A stretch of 64,000 bases of DNA from Chalara sp. BL73 (lineage: Eukaryota > Ascomycota > Leotiomycetes > Helotiales): the NCBI GenBank assembly GCA_918026815.1, contig CAKJVC010000205.1:1-64000 (forward strand), given 5' to 3'. The translations under genes and the position numbers were made by a program. Shown here piece after piece: positions 33,118 through 46,884 of the stretch (positions are counted from its first letter, which is position 1; each line of letters opens with the position of its first letter). The notes below the pieces were generated by a model. That model was not told the origin of the DNA, made no database searches, and saw only the letters and a program-made list of their open reading frames with translations.

Positions 33118-33665
33118 ATTTATAAAATAAAATAAATTTTTTTATAGTTTTTTTTAGTTTGTAAAAACTTCGTAAAATTTATAAAATATATTTATTATAA
33201 ATTGTTATATTGTTAAATTTTACTAAATAATTATTTTTTAAAAACCGAATTTAATAAAAGCGTTTTTAATATTGAAATAGTAATATTTTAAATTTTTAAC
33301 TATAATTATAATTAGTAAAATTTATAATATATTTATTTAAACTGTTAACGCAAAAGTTTTAAAATAGTTTTATTTATAAATTTGTAAAAAATTTCGAATA
33401 ACTAATTTAATTTTAAAATAATTTAACTATAAAAACTTATTTAATTAAAACTTTGTTACTTTTTTTTAGTTTAAGTTTTTTTTAAGTTTTATTAATAGCA
33501 AAAAAAGCAATTTTTTTTGCTATTGCAAACTATAATTAAAATTATTTACAGTTTGTTTGTAAATTGTAAAAATAAAAATTTCGCTAATAATAATACTAAC
33601 TAATATTAATTCGTTTGTTTTAATCGAAAAAAAAAATTAGCAAAAAAATCGTTTATTACGAATAT
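33118..33665. repeat. breakpoint sequence, inverted copy of about 43200-43454
   Basis: The complement of about 33405-33660 matches 43203-43454 (AATAAACGATTTTTTTGC, CGATTAAAACAAACGAATTA, CAAACTGTAAATAATTTTAA and onwards). Neither belongs to element A. The same sequence therefore borders both ends of the inverted part of B in opposite orientations, as expected when an inversion arises by staggered breaks. Confidence 0.65.
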
Positions 33666-33888
33666 TGTTGAGAATTGGTAGTGTAGCCCACTTGTAAAGC
33701 ATAAGCTATACTTTATGTAATAGCTTAGTTATTAGTAAAAAAGTCGCACTTTTTTTACTAAGCACTTTTTGTAGAAGCTTTACAATTAAATTAATTTTTT
33801 TTAAACTACTGCAATTAAACAAACTTTGCGTACAGTACAAGTTTTTTTTTTTTAAGTTAACTGTAATTAATTTAGTATATTTATTTCA
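33666..33888. repeat. second LTR of element B, inverted orientation
   Basis: Starts TGTTGAGAATTGGTAGTG and ends TTATTTCA: the A-type LTR on the opposite strand relative to 31735-31956. Confidence 0.75.
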
Positions 33889-36750
33889 ATAAATTATAAG
33901 TTCGAATTCGTATTGTAAATATACGAAAAAAACCCCCAAAAAAAACTAATCGAAAATAAAAATAAATTGTTAAAAACAACTATTTGCAATTTAACTAATT
34001 TATTATAACAGTAAAAACTATATAAAAAGCAACAAATAGTTAATAATATAAAAACAACGAACTATTAATATATACAAAAACAATAAATAGTTAATAAAAC
34101 AACAACAGATTTTTAGTCGAATTTACGAAATATACAAATCGCTATTTTAATTATATTAACAAATTTTAATTCGAAAACTACTATATAACAGTTTTTACAT
34201 TTTATTTATAATACAAAAACTATTATATAACAGTTTTTTTTTTACTTTAAACTTTGTTAAACGTATTTAATAAAAAACTAAACAATTCGATATAAATTAT
34301 ATTAATAAAACAAAATAGTTTATAAAAACTTTAAACTAAAATATATAAAAAAACTAGTTTAAACTGTTAAAGTTGTATTTTACAAAAAAAAAAGTTGTTT
34401 ATATAATAAAAAAAACAATTAAAAAATATATTTAAACTGTTTTAACTTTAAACAAAAATAATATATTTTTTAAAATATAAAACAACGAAAAATATATATA
34501 TATATATAATAACGTTTTAACAAACGTTATTTATATTACAAATTTATATTAATTTAATAAACAAAAAACTTATAAAAAAGTTTGCGATTACAAAAAACAA
34601 ATAAACGAATTTACGATTTAAATATTTTTAAACACGTTTATAAATACGTTATTAAAACTTAAAAAAACTAATTATTTTTAAAATATAAAAAAACACAAAA
34701 ATTAAAAATACGTAAATTAAACTAAAAAAGTTTTAACGCCGAATAGTTGTAAACGATTTAGTTATAATTGTATTTTTTATAAAAAACATTTATTTAATTA
34801 TTTGTTTAGCAAATTTTAAAAAACTATAAAACTATTTGTAATATTATTAACGTTTAATCGAATTTTTTAATTTAAAACAAACTATTTATTTTTAATAAAC
34901 GTTAAAACTAGTTAACTGCAAAAAAAAAAAACAGTTATAATATTTACAGTTTAATATATTACAAACTATAAAACAAAAATTTTAAAACTGTAGTATTTTA
35001 AATTTTATAATAAAAACTTAAAACATTAATTTTGTAACAATTGTAATTATCGATTTTTTAATTGCAAATAAAACAAAATTGTTTAAAACGTTGTTTGCAA
35101 AAAACAGTAAATTTAATTTTAACGCTAAAACTAACAAAGCAATTAAACATTTAAATACAAATACTCGAAAAAAAAGTTATTATAAAACCGAGTTAAATTT
35201 AAAAACGTTACTGTTAAATTTTGACTTAAAAAAGCTTATTTACAGTTTAAACAATAAAAAAACAATTACAATTTTTTTAAAAAACGTTTATAAATTTTTT
35301 TTTAATAAACTTTAAACTTTAAAGTTTTTTTTTATATAATTAATTAATTTTACTTTTTTAAATATTTTTTAATTAAAATACTAAAACGCAAAAAAAAAAA
35401 AAAAAAAAAACAGTTAAATTTAAATTATATAAATACAGTTAAACTATAAATTAAAAATAATTAAAAAATTTTATTGTTAAATATACTATATATTTTTAAA
35501 TTAAAATTTTTTTTTTAAATAAAAAGTTTATATAAATAGTTTTATAAATTTTTTTAATAATAAATATATATAATACAAAAAAAATAACTGTACAATTATT
35601 ATAGTACGTTTTATAAAATAAATTTATATAGTTTTTAATATTATTAATAGTTACAATAAAACAGCGTTTATAATAAAAAAAGTTTAATTAACAATTTTTT
35701 TTAAATTAATTTTAAATTAACTTAAAAAACTTGTTACAAATTTATAAATTTATTATTACGCTTTTTTTATAACCGAAAAATTAAATACAAATATAACAAA
35801 TAACTTAATAACGAATTGCAATATTAAAACAACGATTAGTTATTAACTGTATTATTAACAATTTGTATATTTTAAAAAAAAAGTAATTTATAAATTTTAT
35901 ACAGTAATAATACTAAAAAACAAAATTAAAGTTTTACTTTTTAATTATATTTATAAAATTTGCGTTTTAATTAAATTAAAAAATTATTTTTATTATAAAC
36001 TAATATTATAAAAACTTTATATTTTCGATTTAGTATTTGTAAACGTATATAAATTTTTTTTATTACAGTTTACAAAAACAAATATTTTGCCGAAATAATC
36101 GATAATACAATTTGCAAAATATAAATTTTAATTATAAAAACAAAACGAAAAATTATTTTTAATTTTTAGTTTTAAAAAAAGTAAATAAAATAAAAATTTA
36201 GTTATAAAATCGTAAATATAAAATTAAACAATACTGTAAAATTAAAAAAACTTTTAAATAACTAATATTAACAAAATAGTATTTGATTATAATATACTAT
36301 TATTTACGAATTATATTAAAACAGTATTACTAAAAAATATATTTAAATAACCGAAAATTTTGCGAAAATTATATTTAAAAAAGCAAATTTATTTATAAAG
36401 TTTTAAAACGAAATTGTAAAAACAAATATATATTTACAAAATTGTATTGCAATTAAATTAATAATTAATAATAAAAAATTTTTACTCGAAAAAATTTATA
36501 TAAATAAAAAGTTTTTAATCGACTATATTTGTATATAAAAAAACAAATATTATTTATATATAAATTCGAAATTACTTTTTTGTTAAAAAAAAATATAATA
36601 AACTTGTTAATTAAAGTTGTATTAACGTATTTATAAATTACTATTAAAATACAATTTATTAATTTAGAATTTACGCGCTAAATTTAAAATATACAATTAA
36701 AGTTAAAATATTACAAATTAACTAAAACGTTAAAAAAAAAACAATAAAAT

Positions 36751-36934
36751 TGTCACGCTCCTCAATGATGCTCATTGGTTCGCTTACCAGGTCGCCAATA
36801 TAGGTCACGTGATCATGGTTTTACTTATAAGAGATGCCACATCCACAGCTACACTTTTCCTTTTTAGTTTAGTATTCTTGTAATTAAAACATTTATTCAG
36901 CGCTTTTACAGGCTATAAAATTGTAATCGTGACA
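36751..36934 (+). repeat. 5' LTR of E2 (184 bp)
   Basis: Holds GGTCACGTGATCATGG; the other LTR reads AGTTACGTAATCATGG at this place, that is CACGTG became TACGTA while the central CG stayed. Confidence 0.92.
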
Positions 36935-39900
36935 TTATACTAAACTTAACGAACTTTTATTCCTGCGAAAAAACCAAAACTACCTTTTTCTCGAGCGTGC
37001 AAAACTTACGCTTTGCATATTGCTTTAATACAATCCGGGAAATTTTTACAGTTACTGATTTACCGATAATTAATAATTAATTATTAATACCGCTTATTTG
37101 CAACTTATTAAAATAGCACGTTTTTCGAATAACGAAGTTTTAGCGTTTCGACTTAACAATAACTTACTTAATAATAATTTATTTAACAATATTTTATTTA
37201 AATTTTTTTTTATAACGTTCGGCTAGCTAAATACAGCTTTAAAACTAATTTGATTTTTTAATTGCAAAACTTTCAAAAATATAACAAATTTAAATGTAAA
37301 AAGCTTGCTTGTTACTGTAAAGCAAATTAAGCATACAATAAAAAATTAAAAAGCAAAAATTGTAAAATTAAAAAAACAAACAACAATTTTAGCTGCTACT
37401 ATAACTAACAATAAAGCAGTTATTGTACACTTAAAACGCTTTAAAGTTTTGCTAACTATAATTAAAGTTGCTGTTAAACTAGTTTTATTAAAAAAAAAAT
37501 TTAATTTTAACTTTTTAATAAATAGTACTAGTTTTAAAAACTGAAAAATTCAAATTAAAAACAAATTTAAAATTAATGCCGACTATTTTACTACAAAACG
37601 AGCTAAAATAAGTTATTTGTATAACTGTATTAATAAAAATGCTTAAAAGTATTTACAAGCTTAATACAAATTAAAAACTATAAACAAATTCGTTTTAGCT
37701 TAAAAAATAATTCAGCATTTGTTAAATATTTACACTAACTTTTATAAAGTTTAAAACGCTCGCAACAATTATCGACAGTTTACAATAAAAAGTTTACAGT
37801 TTTTTTTTTAAATTTTATACTTAGTTTTTGCATTTTGCTAATATTGTTTAAATTTTTAAAAACGACTAAAAGCTTAATTTATACAACAAATTTACAATAA
37901 AACTTTAAACCGCAATTTTTTTTATGTTTAATAGCTTCGATACTTGCAAAATTTTCGTTAATTAATATTTATTGCTTAATTAAAATTTCAAAAAATTAAA
38001 AAACGTACTAATCGTTTTTAAAAAGCAAAAACTGTACTATTTATAGTTTTAGCAGCAACAAATACTTGATTGTTTAACTAGCTATTTAAAGTTGTAAAAA
38101 CAACTGTTATTTCGAAAATTAAACTTTTTCGACTAATATTTTCGTTTGTTAACGCAGTTCGCCGACAAAAATATATAAATAAAGTGTATTTTTATTGCAA
38201 AACGTTTAGTTATATTTCAAAAAATTGTTTTTAATTTTTAAAGTTAGCAGTTACAACAATTAAAAAAATGTCGAAGCAACAAACTAAAAAATCGAAAAAA
38301 GCCGATTTTTAAAACAAACTTTTTTTTTAGAAATAAACAACGTTAATATTAGTAGCGTTAATTTAAGTTAATTGTTTAAAAATAAAGTTTTACTTTTTTT
38401 TGCGTAATTAGTTAAAATAAAATTAGTATTTAAACTACAATACTTATTAATACAAAAACAAACAGTTTATTGTTTATTAACACAAATTTTACTAATTTAG
38501 TTTATAAGCATTTAAATACTAGTTTATATACTTTTTTAACATTTAATATTATACGTAAATACAATAGTAAAAACAGTATTACTTTTTTTTACATTTTTAT
38601 TATTAATTTAACAATAAATTTACATTTTCGAAAAAAAGTGCCGATATTTGTTATTAAACTAAAAAACAAAAACATAATATTAAACAAAAAATAAGCTGTT
38701 AATAGCAGAATTTTTATTAATTGCGAAAACTATCGATTAATATAGCCGAAAAATCGATTTGCTAATTAAACTTAAAACCGAATTATTACAGCTAAACAAA
38801 AAAATTTAATTACAAAGTTTAATTTAGTATACTAACTAAATACTACTCGGCGAAATTAGTTATACAAAAACTTCTAAAAATTAAAAAAGCTATTACAGCG
38901 GTCGAGCGCTAGTTTATAGCAGGAAAATTAACAAAAGCAATATAAAGTAATAAAAAACGAATTAAAAAACTAACGTTTTAAAACGACTCGTAAACGTTAA
39001 CTTATTTAATTTTCGAAGTAAAAACCGACTATCGATATTTGCAGCGTTTTCGCTATCGAATTTTATACTAGTTTACAGCGAAAAAAAAACGTGCTTTTTG
39101 CTACTAGTTTGTACAAAATCGACGAAATTTTAAAAAAACGCAAAATTGCTAAATTTAAGTTTAACGAACAACAAACTAAAAAAACAGAAATACAATTATT
39201 ACAACGTATTTTGCTAAAAAAATATCGGTATTATACTAACGTTTTTTCGACAATAGCTTTTAATAAATTACTGCTTTATCGGCTGTATAATTACAAAATC
39301 AAGTTTAAAAATCTAAATAACAAAAAAAGCTTAAACTATAGTTTATTACATTAACAGTTTACACAAAAACAAAAAAAAATTAAACGGTTTTTAATCGAAA
39401 ACTTGAACAAAAGTTTTATAAAAGCTAATTAAACACTTTTCGCTATTTTTATACTATTTGTATAAAAGTTTAACAAAAACTTACAGTTTTGTATTAATTT
39501 TTGTAAATTAAATAATTTTACAAAAAAAAATCGGTACTTATTACTACTAATTAAAAAAACGTTAGCTCGAATTTTAAAAGCTAAAATTTTTACTAAACTA
39601 AATATTAAATAAACGTTTTACCGAATTCGTATAAATTCTAATTTAAAAAAGTTAATAACGTTTTAAACTTATTACAAAACTTACAAATACAAAGTTTTGT
39701 TTAAAAAACTAACAAATAAACTTGCTACGTATTAGTACTACATAAATAACATTTTGTTCGACTATTTCGACGTATTTTGTACAGTATATTTAAATAATAT
39801 TTTAATTTAATCGTTAAATTTTTACAAACACGAACAATATATAAAACAAGTAGCAAAGCTAGTTTATAAGTCGATATTAAAAAATTAAAATTTAACGTTA

Positions 39901-42444
39901 ACAGTATTAAATATTTAAAGTTTATTATTTTAACTAAAAACGTTACAACAAATTTTTAAAAAATCGAAATAATTAAAAATTAGCAATTTTTTACTGCTAT
40001 AAAAAACGTACAATTGTTTTTAAAGTTTTGTAATTTTTATAAGCGGTTTATTAAAAATTACGAGTGTATTACAAAGCCGTTATATCGCTTAACAGTTAAA
40101 AATATACTGTATTTATAAAACACTAATTGCGAAAAAGTATTCGAAACATTAAAGCATATTTTAGTCAATTTTTCGATATTACGCTATTACAAGCTAAAAT
40201 TACAAACTATACTAAAAACTAATACGTCGAATAAAATAACAACTAGTGTTTTATTACAACAAAACTTTAATTTAAAGCTTTAGTATTTTATAGTGTTTTT
40301 TATAAAAACAATACAAGCCGTTAAGCTAAATTACAACATTTATAACAAAAAAATGCTAACTATTATACGAACGTTAAATTAATAGCAGCTCGAACTGCAA
40401 AAATTATAAACAAAAACTTTATTTTTAATTTATTTTAATTACTGAACTTTAAAATGCTTTATAACAACAAAAAATCTATTAGCGCGTTAAACTCGATAAA
40501 CAAAGCTATTGTTACAATACAATTTTAAGTTTATATATCGCGAAAAAAAAGCAAATCAGCGAACTAACGCTTTTAGCTGTCGATTAAAAAACGTAAAAAT
40601 TTAAAAACAAGCAATTGCTAAACACTGTATACAAATAATAATTCCGAAAGTTAAGCTAAACTCGGAAATAGTTAAAAAACTTAAGCTTAAACTAAAACTT
40701 GCACCGATCGAAAACAATAAAATGCTTTTAAAAAAATACAACAGTTTATAGTTTACCGACAAATTGCTGTTAGCTAATAAAACTGCTACTAATATTAAAA
40801 ACTTATATACAAAAGCTTGAGCTGAATTAAAAATATATAAATGCTTTAAAATAGCTTATTGCTACAGCATAAAAAACTGTATATATTTAACGTAATACTA
40901 ACTACAAATATACTTTTACGAACAGTTGTAATACAAAAAGCTTACGATTAACTATTAATAAAACATTTAAAGTATACAAAGCTAAATAAACTTATTCGCA
41001 GCCGATATTACTAGCTAAACTAAACAAATAATATTGCTCGCTATTGCGACAATTGCTATATTTGCCGACGTTTGTACATTTTTCGAAATAAAAAATTTAG
41101 CTTGTTATACTAGCTGCTAGTACTTTATCGGCTATAGCAGTATATTACAGTTAACTTTAAAAAATACTTTAAAAGCAAAAACGAGTTTAATATAGTAGCA
41201 ATATTTGTAAATCGACTAAACAAAAAACCGATTACTATTTTTATTCGTAATACAATTACAGCTAAAAAACTAGTACTGTTATTTTTATTACATGTTATAC
41301 GCTATATCGAAATTCTTGATTTTATTACGTTAAATCGAAAACTGTAATTTATATTTAATTTCTAAAACGAGTTTTGTGCTAAACTGCAAATTAAATTACA
41401 GCTTTTAACAGCAAATTACTTGTAAACAAACAGCTAAATTACAATCGTAAATTAGTACTTTAATTAGTGTTTACGCTTTTATATAAACTACTATTAAAAT
41501 AATTAAAATCGATAAATAGCTATTATTGATTTTCAGCAAGCTTTATTATAGCATAAAACTATAAAACAATTTTTTTTTTTTACAAAACGTAGTTATAAAA
41601 CGCGTACGTTATTCGATTAAAAAACGCTTGTAAAAGCAAAACTAAAAAAAAAGCTTACGTTTAAAAAAAAACTCAATAAAAAAAAAACAAAAGTATTAGT
41701 AACTCGTATTTATAACTTTTAAAAATCAGTTTGTAACAATATAATTTGCTCGTAAAAACAATACATTAAACAAGCTAACAAATATCGACAAAAGCTTAAT
41801 TTCGGAATAAACGATTTCGTATAAATTACTACAAAGTATTAAAAAAATTATCGGCTAAACTGCAAATTTACAAATTAAATAAAAAGCTTGTTCGAAATTA
41901 TAAAACAAATAAGCTATTCGTACAAGCTAAAACTACTAGATTCTATACGCGTATATTTTGTATTTTATGCTAAAAAGTTTCGAAAAGCCGCTAACAACTT
42001 ACTACTTAGCTAAAAAAACTTTGATTTACTGTTTGTTATATTAAATAATGCTGAAAAATACGAAGTTCAAAAAGTATTAACTGTACGTCGTATTAATAAA
42101 ACGCTAAAATACTACATTAAGTAAAAAAGATAAAATAACGACTTTAAATAGTACTTTGCAGCTGTTTTAGCAAATAGCTTATTAGTACTTAAAAGCTTTT
42201 ATAACAACAATTTTAACAAGTTTAGCTTACTAAAAAACTTTGCGTATTAACTCGAATATACTAAACGTAATAAATATTTAAAACCGAAACAAAATAACAA
42301 CAAACCACACTAATTTGCAAATTAGTTACAAATAAAAAAAAGCGTTATCAAAAAAAAGTATAGCTGTAACAAGCCGTAAAAAAAAAATATCAAGTTTTGC
42401 AAGTTTTAAGCTTAAAAGCAAGTTTATTTAAAAAAAAAAAATAT

Positions 42445-42628
42445 TGTCACGCTTCTCAATAATGCTTATTGGTTCGCTTACCAGGTCGCCAATGTAAGTT
42501 ACGTAATCATGGTTTTACTTATAAAGGATGCCACATCCACAACTACACTTTTCCTTTTTAGTTTAGTATTCTCGTAATTGAAGCACCTATTCAGCGCCTT
42601 TACAGGCCATAAGATCGTGATCGTGACA
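42445..42628 (+). repeat. 3' LTR of E2 (184 bp)
   Basis: Pairs with 36751-36934 at equal length; the two differ by roughly 20 positions, nearly all of them transitions. Followed by the target duplication AAAAT. Confidence 0.92.
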
Positions 42629-43454
42629 AAAATTAAAATTACAAAACGTAAATAATTTGTAAAATATATTAAATTCGTTTTTAAACAAATTTTAAAAAAC
42701 GTTTTTTTAGTATTAATACAATAAAAAAAAATTATTTTTTAAATTGTTAATTTAAAGTTAATATTTAAAATTATAAATAATTTCGAAATTTAAATATTAA
42801 CAGTAATTAAACTTGTAAAAAACAACAAATTCGTTATAAAAATTTAAAAAAAATTTATAGTTAAACTAATTATAATCGAGTTTTTAAACAAAACAAATAA
42901 CAAGCTATTTAGTAAAAAATTAATAATTTTAAAACTTAAATATAAATTTTTATTATATACATTTAACAAACTAATTACTAAACATATTTAATAAAATACT
43001 GTTTTAATATTACAAATTAAAACGATTATTAAAATTATTTTAAAATTATTTTAAAAAAAATTATTAAATTTAAAAAATTAAACCGGATTTAACTGTAAAA
43101 TTTTTTTTACAAAAACGCAATAAAAACTAAAATGCCGAAAACAATAATAAAAAGTTTGTAAATTTTTTTTAAAATTATACTAATACTTGTAATAAATGAT
43201 TTTTTTGTTAACTTTTTTTCGATTAAAACAAACGAATTAATACTAGTTAGTATTATTATTAACAAAATTTTTATTTTTACAATTTATAAACAAACTGTAA
43301 ATAATTTTAATTACAGTTTGCAATAACAAAAAACTATAAAAATAAAATTTGTATTTTTTGCTGCTAATTAAATTTAAAAAAAAAAACTTAAACTAAAAAA
43401 CTACAATAAAGTTTTTATTAAATAAATTTTTACAGTTAAAACAATTTCGAAAAA

Positions 43455-43756
43455 TGTAACAACGCTAAAACACTACAAGCTAAGTAAAAGTATATAGAAG
43501 TACGTATTTTAAGCTAATAGTAGTATTTTAAAAAATTTACTACAAAAAATATAAAAAACATAAAGAAAAAAATAATTTTATAAACATAAAAAGCGCTTTT
43601 TATATATTTTTTTTATATTTTTCCAAAGTTCGTGTTATATTTAAGTTTGTAAAAAATATAAGTGCTATATTCGAAAAAAATTTGTATAAGCTTTTTTTTA
43701 TTTTAAATTTGTATTTTGCTACGTAATTAAAAGTTTATATACTTTCGATTGTTATA
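43455..43756 (-). repeat. LTR of the 300-bp family (3' LTR of the gag-only element)
   Basis: 302 bp, begins TGTAACAACGCTAAAAC and ends CGATTGTTATA; same family as 12450, 27565, 31225 and 52226, more degraded. Confidence 0.75.
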
Positions 43757-44356
43757 TTACTTTTTTTTTAAAAAAAAGCTTGTTTTTAAACTTTTGTTAA
43801 AGTTAGTATTTTAAAAAAATTCGTATAAGTATCGTAAAACATAATTAGTTCGGTTACGCGTAAGTTTTTTTTAATTTTTTTTGTTTTAGTTAATAGCAAC
43901 GTATTTCGAAACTGCTTTATTTAATATTTACTTTTTTTGATTTTGTTATAATAACACGTTTAAATATATTTCGGTTGTGCTTTTTTTTTGTTGTTGCTTA
44001 ATTGCAAATTAGTAATTTTAAATTAGTAATTTTAAATTACTACTGTCGAAATTTTAAGTATAAAATAACTGTTGTTTTTTTTTACTTTTACTTTTTTTTT
44101 TTTTTACAACTACAACTATAATAAATAGTTTTTTTTAAATAAACTATAAAAAATTAATTATATATTTTTTAAATTAAATTCGTATAAAAAAAAGTATAAC
44201 AGTTTACGTATAGTTTTTTTTAAGATAGCAAAAGTTTATTTTTTATAGTATATTTAAAAATTACATTTTTTCGTTGTTTTTTAAACGATTTTTTATTGTT
44301 GTTTTTAAATTAATTTATTAAATCGGTAAAGTTTCGAAGTATTAAAATATTATTTT

Positions 44357-44548
44357 TGTCATGAATGGTCACGTGATGCAGGTTACGAGGTTGTGGGTCA
44401 CGTGTTCGGTTCCCATAGGCGAGCGTCACGTGCTCCATTCTCTATTAGATTGAGGGATCGTTCAACCATATACCTTTCCTTTCTAGTTTAGTATCGTCGA
44501 ATAGAACTTTATGATAGCTACTTTTGCGCTTATATTAGCTTCGTGACA
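44357..44548 (+). repeat. 5' LTR of E3 (192 bp)
   Basis: Holds three CACGTG sites (GGTCACGTGATGC, GGTCACGTGTTCGG, CGTCACGTGCTCC). It differs from the 3' LTR by about ten transitions. Preceded by ATTTT. Confidence 0.93.
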
Positions 44549-45859
44549 GAATACTAAACTCATTCAACTTTATTCCTGAAAAGGAATTCAATTATACTGA
44601 TCCTTTCGCTGTCGCTCGTACTTATACTACATGTACTAAGTGAATGCGCCAGCAAAAAACCTGTTTTCGACTTAACTTGACTTGACTCGACTTGTTTACA
44701 AATACTTTACATACTACTCGACTTAATACTTGATTAAATTCGACCCGAAACTCGACTTGCTTATTAAACTTGCTTATTTGATACTTAATACTTGTTTCGA
44801 AAAATAGCTTGTTTTCGCAGTAAATCGAACACGAACCGACAAGTTACTTTTACGCTTAAAAAACCAGAAAATAAGTTTTTGCTCGCTTAATTACTTAATT
44901 GTAAAAATGTAAAAAATATAAAGAAGTTTACAGATAAAAAGCTTTTTAAAGCTGTACTTACAGCTAGCGATACAATTGCTAAATAAAAAAATAAAATATT
45001 TGCTACTAAAGCTAAAGTAGCTACGTATAACAACCGTATTGCTACATTTGAAAAACTTGCAAAAAGCGTGCAAACTAAGTTGAATCGAAAACAGATTATT
45101 ATTGATTATTTAAAAAGTACTCGTTCAAAACTTGTATCGAAAAAATTTTAATGTTTACGTTGTTTTGTAGCGGTTTTTAACTTTAATTTACTGAATAAAA
45201 AAAAAAATGCGTTATTTGATACTTGAAAACTGCAAATTGAAAAAAAATTCAGAGTTAATAAAAACTATTTTAATAATAAAAAATCAAAAATGTTTTACGT
45301 ATTTAAACGTACAGCAAGTAATACTTAAAAGCACTTTAAAGCACGATACAATACAAGCGAAAATCAGTTTGCAACTGTTAACAAAATAATTAATTACTTA
45401 AAAACAATTTATACGGACCCGTTTAAACTGCAAAACGCTTGCAGCTCGTTTCGCCGACTGACTATAAAAGCAAATTAAACGTTTTCGAAGTTTTACACGT
45501 TGTTTTTGCATTTTGCAAAAAAAGCTTAAATTTTTAATTTAAAATAGAAATTCGAACTTTATAAAAAACTTATAGTTAATTTGCAAGTAGTTATAGTTTT
45601 AGTAATCGACACGTTAGCGACGTACAAAAAAGTAGCTGACAAGTGTTTGTTAATTAATTAAGCTTTAAAAAAAGCAAAAAACTGTACGAATTGCTTTAAC
45701 AAATCAAAACTTTTATTGCTAGCCGCTACAGCTGAAAAAGCATCCGAAAAGACTTGTACTGTACTTGCTTTTAAAATCGAACTATTTATTTCTTAAGTTT
45801 TTTGCGTTTTACTAGTTTTTAAAAACGCTAAACGCGTGCTTAAATACTTAAATAAACAG

Positions 45860-45901
45860 TGTTTTTTTTGCAAAGAAGTTAGTTATTTCTTGCGCAATTG
45901 C
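45860..45901 (+). pseudogene. gag zinc knuckle of E3, His changed to Tyr
   Basis: Reads CFFCKEVSYFLRNC, the CCHC knuckle C-x2-C-x4-H-x4-C with Tyr at the His position (CAY to TAY, a C-to-T change). Confidence 0.75.
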
Positions 45902-46884
45902 TTCGTAAAAAAAAAAAAAGTCGCAGCTGTAAAGAAAACTAGTAAAAAAGCAGTTTAAAATACAAAGTCGAAAAACGCTTAATTTTAAAAAAAAACTTTT
46001 TTTTAAAATTATACAACATTAATTTAAACATAAACTTAAACTAATTAGTAAAAAAAATCAGTTTAACTTTACTTTGTACTGTTAGCCGCAATATAATTAG
46101 TATTAAATCGTTTACGCTTATTAATACTAAAGCAAATAGTTACACGTTTATAAATAGTAAATTTGCAGATTTAGTTTGTCGACATTTAAATTTACAACGC
46201 TAATAACTTTCTTACTCGAAAAAGCTTGTAAAATATAATAGAAAAAGCCGAATCGTTGTTACAGATTACTTTGCTTTAAACTTGCAAATAAAAAGCTACT
46301 TAAACTGCAACACGCTATTTATAATTACTTTTTTTAAAAGCAAAAACATAATATTAAAAAAAGTGTAGTATGCTTAAAACAAAGTGCTAGTCGACTGTGC
46401 AAATTACAGTTTAATATAGCCTGAAAATTAAAAACAAAAGCCGAAAACCTGGAACAAAACAGTTGTAACAAAAAAAGAAAATTTATTAGCTACTGTGAAT
46501 TCACGTTATTAACAAAACGCTGTACAAAAAAATTAGCTGCTAAATAATTTCTAGAAATTAAAAACGTTGCTAAAAAAAACCGCTAGTACTTAAAAGCAAA
46601 ATTAAAAAAACAGTTATTAAAAAATGAATCGGGCGCTATCGGGTGTTGTTTAATTAGCTTACGCATTCGCTATAGCCCGTAAAGTAAAACAACTTGCCGC
46701 AACGATCGATATTGCTAGCATTTCGGCTTTTGCGTTTTATTTTAATTTAAAAAAAAAAAAAAACACTTTGTTTGCTATTAGTTTGTTCGAAATTAATTAT
46801 TTAATAAATAGTTTGTAAAAAAACTTAGTTTTAAAACAAGAAACTAAAAAATCTGAACTTGACTAGCTACAGCGTATTTTTTTT

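Larger units (their letters stand above)
36751..42628 (+). mobile_element. Ty3/Gypsy element E2, complete, heavily RIP-degraded, nested in B
   Basis: Two 184-bp LTRs (36751-36934 and 42445-42628; TGTCACG..CGTGACA) with the perfect duplication AAAAT at 36746-36750 and 42629-42633. The plus strand keeps pieces of pol: 39091-39354 is the start of the RT region, followed at about 39480-39900 by LQFCINF-like, FTKLNIK and YLNNILI motifs, each with Asp changed to Asn. A Lys/Ala/Val-rich coiled-coil-like gag start can be followed at about 37330-37510. Integrase and chromodomain regions (40.9-42.3 kb) are present by position but full of stops. The matching site in element A (about 8030-8045) is empty, so E2 entered after the A and B copies separated. 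Confidence 0.9.
31735..43200. mobile_element. element B: second copy of element A, part inverted and interrupted by E2
   Basis: 31735-31956 is an A-type LTR and 31957 to about 33117 follows the A body (A 6106-7285) in direct orientation. From 33666 to about 43200 the sequence follows A 7292-11157 in the opposite orientation, beginning with the other LTR (33666-33888, inverted) and interrupted by Gypsy element E2 (36751-42628). For example A 9150-9330 matches the complement of 35460-35640, and A 7563-7990 matches the complement of 42634-43100. Thus the second part of B was inverted in place, or two halves were inserted separately. Differences from A are transitions and small indels. Confidence 0.8.
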
